64,000 nt of DNA, from assembly GCA_018398805.1 (NCBI GenBank), contig JAGFBZ010002398.1, positions 372,001 through 436,000 on the forward strand, written 5' to 3'. The position numbers and the translations under genes are program-made. Positions within the stretch are counted from its first letter, which is position 1. Each line of letters opens with the position of its first letter. This stretch comes from Hirundichthys speculiger (Eukaryota; Chordata; Actinopteri; Beloniformes; Exocoetidae). The notes beneath the pieces were generated by a model that made no database searches, was not told the DNA's origin, and saw nothing but the letters and a program-made list of their open reading frames with translations. Positions 25,701 through 34,700 of the stretch are shown here, one piece after another.

Positions 25701-28700
25701 TTACCCCAAAATTGCACTAAAAACAGCAAAGGGTTCAAAGTTGGTTCTCTACGGGCCGTCTCATATGTGCTGAAAAATGCTTAAGCCCAGCTTTCGGTTA
25801 TCAAAGTGGAGTTCTCATGGGAAAATATTTCAAACAGTTGAAAAACAGGAAGTCTGCTTTGATAGTTTCCCTCTAACATACACTCAACGACATCGGCTCC
25901 TAGACTTGTAGAAATCAGTGTCAGCACTTGTTTGTCCGTCATATACCCTTGTCGAATTCCTTATTTTTGTCGCAGTTTGTTTTCCTCTCTTCTTCTTTAC
26001 CCTCTTCTCAAGAAACCTTCATATTCAGGATATGAGGTATTAATGGTATAAATTTAAGACCCCTCTCTTCTTTTACAACACCTACACTTAGCCCAGGTCT
26101 TTATAAGAGCTCAATTAAACCATCGGTCTGTAACTATAAAGTCTTACCACATGGGTGTTTGTGTTGGCGCCTAATCTCCTCCGAGCAGAGAGCCGATCCA
26201 GCAGAGCCCGACCAAGACAAACACACTCCTCATAGGTCCATTATCCTTATTAGATTTAAGGGATTTGGGGAGATATGTATGAGGATGCAGTGTGTTTAAG
26301 GAGCACGGGCTCAGATTTTACACTGTCTAAATGTGAATCAACAACATTCGGTTAGTGAGACATTTTGTTCTTGTTTCACCCCCGAAATGAGAGAAAATAG
26401 ACAAAGGAGCGGGCAATGATGAGGTTTGAGAAAATATTATGAGATGCCTCGCCTCTGTCAGGCTCACTGAAATGCGCTTGATGTTTCTCCTTCTCTGAGG
26501 AAATTCATATTTCTGCTTTTTTCTCCGTCCAGTGACCTCCACAGGAATAAATATTTGACCAAGATGGATGACAGGGCTTTTGCAGGAACCACCAGCGGTC
26601 CCATGCTTCTGTAAGTATCTGACCTGTTTGGGAAAAAGTAGCAACTTTTTTCAACTGTTTGTACAAAAAAGGTGATCCATCTGCAGGCATTCACGCACGG
26701 CTGGTCCGTGTGATATTTCAAAATGACAACTCGTGGATTTCATCTTTCGTTATTCGCAAAAATAAAACAAAACTGATCAACTGAATCTTACTGGAATCCG
26801 TTTACAATGTTCCCATCAAACTGAAATGTTGCAAAAGCATCATTCACTCTTGCTGTAAAGTGGAAAAACTTTGTATTAAAAAACAAACTAGAAAAGTACT
26901 TGGAGAGCGCAGACCTCCGCCAAGCACAACAATTCCCCCGATCCCCCGAAAAGCGATTTACAGATTGCGATAAAATCCGCCTTCTGGATCAGAGCCGGAT
27001 CAGCCTTTGAAATTTGATAGAGGTTCCCATTGTCAATCCCTGAGTGAAATTTCATGAGTTTTGGGCAATAATTAACGGAGATATTGAGAAACAACATTTT
27101 CGGCCCCATTGACAGCAATGTTATCAAAAATTTGAAAGTGATCCAGATTTGAGGATTTCTTTCGGATCACACCCAAAATAAAATCAGTTCTTTCTTTTCA
27201 CATTTCTGACAACTCCTGAAAATTTCATCAAATTCCATCCATAACTTTTTGAGTTATCTTGCACACAGACAGACAGACAGACAGATAAACGCCGGCAAAA
27301 ACATTACCTCCTTGGCAGAGGTAAAAAGTTGGGCGCAAATACTCGCAATGAAAACAGGAGTAAATAACTCAATAGGTCCAGAAATCAAACAATACCCACA
27401 ATGCTGTTTGTCTGCAAGCTTTTCCTCAATCTGATTCGTTCATGGTTTGTTCATGTTTTTGATCAGGTCGTCTGATTTCTCATGCAGCTCTGGATGTAGC
27501 ATTAGCAGCAGTTACAATCATGAACCAACCTTTAGGAAACACCTTATGCAAGAGGTACATGCTCTTAGTTTGCTAGTGAATACATTAACGTTACAATTGT
27601 ACATGTAGCTTAATGTGTAGGTCCTACGTTGTAGTTACTGTTCATTAGTTGGTGGTGTATTTTTTGCGCTTATGGTGCTCAACTTCCTTCATTTCACTTC
27701 CCTTTGCTTACTTCAGCTCAGACATGGCAACAAAGCAAATAAGGCATATCTTATATGAGTTGGAGCCAATAAATGTTGAGGTATCTTTAGTCCTAGCTTG
27801 TAACCGACAACCAACAGGCGCACAAATCGTATTTGCTGCAGTCCGTGTCGACCGAAAGCATCATAAGATTTCAGAAGAGGTTCCACTACAGGAGTAGGTC
27901 ATGACATCGGCTTCAAATCTACTTGCTGCAGTTGATATATGAGCACATCATGGTTGCCACGTGCGTCTTGTGTTTGTCTGACTTGTTGGTCATGCACGTC
28001 CTCAAAAAAAAAGGCATTCATGCATGTAATGTACTATTCCTTGAACACAAGAGGTGCTGGCGTACATGCAGAATGCCATGCAGTCATGGCACTCTGCTGC
28101 AGTTACTGGCTGCATGGTGTTGTGTTGAACAAGGGGGGCAACCCAACGCAACAAGTCATCAAAGATTGCGGAGGATGTACGCCGAGCAAATATAACGTTA
28201 TGACCACTGACAGATAGCATGAGTAAACAGTATGTTCTGGAGGGAGAATCCGTATCCTGCATCCTCACATGGATCTTATTTTGGCACTTGGCACCATCCA
28301 AATATTTTTTTTAACCCTCGACATGGTGCAGGGGAAAGATGGCGCAGTGGGCCATTTAAAACTTTTTTTTTTTTGGAAGTGCTCGAAGGAATGGCCGAAC
28401 ACACCACCTTCCAAAACCATGGTGTTGTTTTCTTCTTTGTGACCGCAGCAAAAGCACAACAATAATTTTGTCCTCCAACAGCGTCACCGCGTTATATTTT
28501 TCAATACTGGGTCTGTATTGTAGAGACCTCCACTATCGCACATAGGCCCCGATCGTACACCTCCCGCTACCCGCAAATTGCGGGTTTAGGAACCTCTACT
28601 AACCGCTAATGCAATCTTCCGCTTCCCTAAAGCCGCTACCCGCTATGCCGACTCTCTTACTCACATTGTAGGTGTGGCAACTGGCGTGTCTTTTGCGCTT

Positions 28701-31700
28701 TCAGCAAACTGCGGGTAGCGGGTAGTGGTTTGCGGGTAGCAACCTGCTCTTAAAGTCAATGGCTACTGATCCACTGATTGGAACAGGTGGATCGCCCTAA
28801 CCACTCCTATGCATAATATAGCTGGTAGCGCAGGTGGGATAGCAGGTTTAGCAAGGTGGAAGATTGCGTTCTTTGCGGGGGAACGCCTCTCCCGCTACCC
28901 GCTATCCCTTAATAGCGGCTTTAGAAGATTTGGCGGAAGATCGGGCCCATAGTATCCTCATCACACTGAAGAAAAATATGTTCACAACACGGTTGTTTGT
29001 GTACTTGAACAGATGTGAACTGCAGGTATAACCGAGGCCACAGCATTGCACCCTTCGGTGGACGTACGTTGTTGGCTCAACGTAGAGGCATAGACCACGA
29101 AGCCTGAGGTCAACTGTTTCTCAGAGTAGCATTTTCCTGCAAAACAGCTGTTTTTCCTGTTTGTTACAGACAATTAAAAAAAAAGAAAGATCAAATATGA
29201 TAAGAAGAAATTGACTTTGTTGTGTTTTAGTCTGCCCAGACATGTATGATTTCCTTATCACCTGGATTCGAGGGTGGACTTGAGTCAAATCTACGACTGT
29301 TACTGTGTGTAAGAAACACAAATTACAACACATACAAAACTAACTGCCTGGTTTCAGAATCTGCTATTCGAGCTAAATGACATGCCGAGTTCAAGTCTGG
29401 ATAGTGACTGATCTGAAAGGACACAAACCCCTTGAAGAAGCCATATTTGGGCTTACTAAGTCTCGCTACTCTCTCATCAGGTAACATAATGAAAATTTAT
29501 GAAGTTTATACAACTAGAGGTGCGCGATAACTATCGGGCCGATAACAGTAAATTATGACATCATTCCAATAAGTCTGATATCATGACGAATAGCCCTGAT
29601 AACTTATATATTTTTGTCAACATGGTAGTGCTTCTCTCCCACTTAGACCTGAATGACCGGCAGTGAATGTTATGTTCAAGTGACGTCGTCATAATAAAAA
29701 AAAGGAAAATCAAGAATACCCCCTCATGCCAGAAAACAACTTGTTAACTCAGTCATAATTTTGGTAGTTGCTGACTTGAATTGATATTCGTAGTATTACA
29801 TATAAATTTACATATATAAAAAAAAAAAAAGAAAAGCCCGAAAGAATGACTAGCAAACGAGGGAACGTGGGAATTTACTTTACACCGAGAATACAGCATG
29901 TGGCATGAAAACAAACAACATGGCGGCGATTGTATGGAACTTTGTTAAAGTTTCTGAAGAAAATAGTTGGCTGGTTATTTGTGACAAATGCTCCAAGCGA
30001 ATTCCACGAGGAGGGAAAAGGACCACAAGTTTTAATAGTCAAACCTGATCAGCCACCTTAAACATAATCATTGCTTCGGTGGAGTTTTAAAATCGCATGA
30101 GGACGCTAAAGACGCTAACGTGAGCAAGCCAGCAGGAAGTCCCCCCCCCTCCTCCCCTCTCCTCTCACTCTCTCATCTAAAGCTTCCATGAGAAAAAAAA
30201 ACAAACTAAAAAAACTACTGAACCTCATTTACTTTAATTAAAGGATTCATTTCAATGGAACCACAAGCCAAAATCCTTCAAACATATTTTTTTGTTACTA
30301 TGGACTGCACTTTTTTACTTTGTTTACACAGACAAGTCTAACTTTATAGAAATGTTTGAATCTAACTTGTGTCAGTGCATTAATTTTCTATGTATATTTA
30401 TTTTTTGTAAACTTCTGGAATTCACTTTTTCAGTTAGTAATTCTGATGCATGTATTTCCATCAGTTCAAGGAGCCTTTATTTTTTATATCAGTCAGTAAT
30501 GAACCTTATTAAAGTTGATGTGAGATATCAAATAGGTTTGTTTGATAGCTTTACGAAAATGTTTGAGAGGCTTGCCAATAGTTTTTAATTGGAAAAAATA
30601 AATATCTGTTCATTTAAAGAGTCAAAACTGTTTTTGGTTTTGTTCATAGTATTGATGTAATGATCTTAGGTATATGTGTGTGTTATCAGTTATCAGTATC
30701 GGCCTTTAGGAGCTGAATGTTATCGGTTATCGGTTATCTGTATCGTTTTTTAAAAAACAGTTATCGTGCATCCCTATATACGACGTGTCCTCGCATGTAA
30801 GCTAAACCCAATAAATCAGATCCTTCGTGGAAGCGATCACTGCTATTATTCATGACATCTTACCACTGGCTGCTGCTGGTGTTATTCTGAGTTCTGCACG
30901 CCTGCTGAAAATGCGTCTCCCATTGTCCAACGCTCAGCACACGCATGTCGGCAAAAGGCTGTGTGAATTCTGATATCCTGAATCACCAGAGCTTATTCAC
31001 AGAGAGCCTGGCTACTTCCTGTTATTCCCAGCAATTCACCAAGGGGGCGTTAGTGAGGTAGTCCTCAATGCAAGCTGTTTCCTGTTTTTAGTCTTTATCA
31101 AGCTAAGTCAGCTGGGTGCTATTCTGAGCATTATAATAGCGATTGTAGCGGTAATATTTTCTTTGAGTCGCCTTCAGCAAGATGACCAAATAGATTCCCA
31201 AGTTGATATGGTTCATTAGCAGATTTTTCTTACTTTTTTTTCTTTTAATTTCCCAGAATTATTTCTGTTTTTTCTTCTCCTCAAAGATACCACATGCAGC
31301 GTACAATTGAGGGGGATATTTCAAAAATTAATTGCCCTGGTGTAGTAATTATTCACACCGTGTCATGTTACCGGACACTTCAACAATGTCCTCATTCATA
31401 GTGTGCAGACGAGATGATCCATGTCTGCAAGACAGGATAGAGTAAAGATCATCCCCCCACAGCTGTGATGCTGCGACCAGGAAACCTGATATGGATCGTG
31501 TGCAAGCATGTGATGAAGAACCTTCGGACTTTTCTCTGATACTGTCGTGTTTTTCTTTCTGTATTAAAAGATACTTCGTGCCAGTGCCCCTTTACCACGG
31601 CTATCCGGTTACTTTTGCTGCCGTGTGTCTGGATAGGTGAGCTGAGTTTGTCTGCAGGTCTTCTTCCTGTGTTCAGCTAAGGAACATGTCCTGAGTGAGG

Positions 31701-34700
31701 TCACCTCCATGAGGTCATGGACTAAACATCTGGAAATGACAAAATCAGACTTAACACTCACAGGGTCTGTGCTGCCTTACACAATGAGCCCCAAGAGAGG
31801 AAAACGGAGGACAGAGAAGTGGGAAAAGCAAAGGAGACTAAAAAAAGACAAGCCTTTAGAAAATGCGGAACTGTCTAACTTGTGTTTTATTAACTTGCGT
31901 TAAGATGGGATAGAAAAAACAAACAAAGAAATAAAGATAACTTGGACTCTGATTTGTACCTGAGAAAACCTGAAAAGGGAGTGACCAGTACTGATCATGA
32001 AAGCACTTGTGGTCTTTGTCCCGATGAGATTGGCCCGGATTCGGTATGATAGCCCAAGAAATACCATATGTAATCATTCAAAGATGAAGGACTGAGGAGT
32101 TCACGCGAGGAAACAGATGGAGGGTGTTGTGTTTAATCCGTCTATGAGACTCTCTGGACTCATGGTGTCTAGCTGTCTCATATATGCTAATAGTTTGTGT
32201 TCTCAAAGGTCCAGGCTTGAACTGTGTGGTATCGTGACTTGAGTGTTTTCTTCCAGTGAGCCAGATGGAAGCGTCATGCTCAATATTCAACGGCCATGCA
32301 AGAGCAATGATGTGGGATAGAGATAGGAAGAAAACTGCACCCCTATTAGCTGTTTCAAGGATGCATCTTGATCTGTAACCATAGTAGTCAGATATTGACA
32401 GTCATATTTTCAAACCTGTTACTTGGTCATGGGTTTATCATCAAAGGTAGACCTATAACTGCAAAGACAAATACAGGGATAGAGAAAATTTCAAGCCATG
32501 CCATGAATTTCAAAGACATAGTTTTGAATTTCTTTAGAAATAGATGTCATCAAAACCCTTTCCTAATAAATATGCATGTCCATACATGTCCAATTTCAAA
32601 GCAAAAAGAAAGAAGCAAAATAGTAATTTATGTCCTGATTTCGGTAATAATTGCGAAACCTTTGGACCTAACCTCCAAACCTTTCTTATCACCACTGAGA
32701 AGCTTCCTGCTGGAGTCCTTTTTGCAAAGATCACATTTCAAATCTCTAGAAAACTGTTTAGTAGATCATTTAGATCATAAAAAGATCAGCAGGCCATCTC
32801 TCTATGCATACTCCTGGATGATAGCTTGGAGTGATTGTCCTTGCTAAAAACTCCAGATCTTCACCTCAAATCTCCTTGCTCTGGGTAACACATCTCTCCA
32901 TAAAATGCCTTGTTAGGTTCTAATTTCCTGATTTCTTTGGCATTCTCAATACCACCTGACCAGAGGCAGCAGAGCAGCTCCAGACCATAACAGAACCTCC
33001 ACCATGTTTTACTGCAAGAAGGGTAATCTTTTCCTTTAGCGCTTCTTGACATCACCTATATGTAAACTGATGCACTTGCATCCTCAAAGAGCTCTATTAT
33101 AGTTCCTAATGTCTATAAGTCATTATCCTGTAAAGACTGGTTCATCTATGACTCTGAGGTTTAGGGTTTAGGGCTTTCATCTACATACAGCTGATGGCAT
33201 GAACTGAAACAACCACTTTAGATGATTTTAATTTTTACACATTTTTGCAAACTAAATCCAAAATTTTGGGCTGTCGTGTTGTCTTCACTTTTGTTCTAAA
33301 GAATCTGGAAACTATCACTAACAGGAGAATTCAGATATGAACAACGAAGATTAAGCGCCGCAACATTTGTATTTTCAATTTAGCTTGAAGATATAATTTA
33401 GGTTAATCCAACTGATCCCATAAATTGTTTCAGTAGTTGACAGTTTACTCAGCCGGACTTCAGGAAGGTCCCCCCATATGATCAGGTCCTGTTCAAGGTC
33501 TCTTCCTCTTAAAGGGGAGTTTTTCCTTGCCAGTTTTTTTTTACTTTCCATTGTTTTTTTTACTTAAGATTTAATAATACTAGCTATAGTAAACAATATT
33601 TGCTCGGGGGGTCATGTTCTGGGTCTCTGAAAAGCGCCTAGATACAATTTGTATTGTAATTAACACTATAAAAATGAAGTTGAATTGAACTGAACTGACC
33701 TCTGGGCGTCTGTTTTGATCCCAGAAATTCCAAACATTGTAGTTACATTGTTTACATTTTTTGCAGATTAAAATTTCACACGTGGTTTTCATTATGTAGC
33801 TGCAACCTTTTTTATTTATTTTTTAGTTTTTTGCTGCTTCTTACAACGTCAAATTCGACATGTTAATAAGTACATTTACTGTATGTTTTTCATGGTTGGC
33901 TTCAGCATGTGTGGTGATGTCATGCAGAATGGAGCAATAGTTGTGAAGTTGTCGGACAAGAAGCGGTCATAAACAATGTCTTTTAAATGGAAAAAAAAGA
34001 AAATTGTTGAGACAACTAGCACGGGTCAGGGTTAGTTTTACGGGGGTCTGTGAAAGGAACTATGGGATGAAATCCTTTCATATCTCTTTGTCTTTCAGAG
34101 ATGTGTCTCAGACTGGGATCACCTCCCTTCCCACCAAGGGTATGGATTCCCTGCGGGAGCTGAAGGCGCGCAGTGCCTGGGCCCTCAAGAAGCTGCCGCC
34201 CATCAAAGCCTTCAAGCACCTGACCATCGCCAATCTCACCTACCCCAGTCACTGCTGCGGTTTCAAAAACCTCAAAAAGAAGAGGGGGTGCGCTTTTCAT
34301 CATTTCTTGATTTTCTTAAATGGTGCTTCTAGTATGAAAGTCCAAAAACATATTGGGATGGGAGGCAGTTCTAGTATTTCACGTATTTGGATGATCCAGC
34401 TAAGAGAGTGGAGGCCACTGCACTTGGTTAGTGTGGATCTTGGCAGAGATTGAATCAGCTCTCTTCTTACAGAGCGGCCATATTTAGTGTCAGTCACCAC
34501 TGTTGTCATAGGAAGAAACACGAATCATATATTTTCTTGTTATAAATTATTTGATTGCATTACACATTATTCGTGATTATTGAGTCAACTCAATCATGTG
34601 CTATATTGCATGTGTTATTTCAGATTTTTGGAGTACATCATCTGCAACCTAACCGCCTTCTATGACCAGCATCACAAGCGCTCCGTGGGGCCCCTGCACA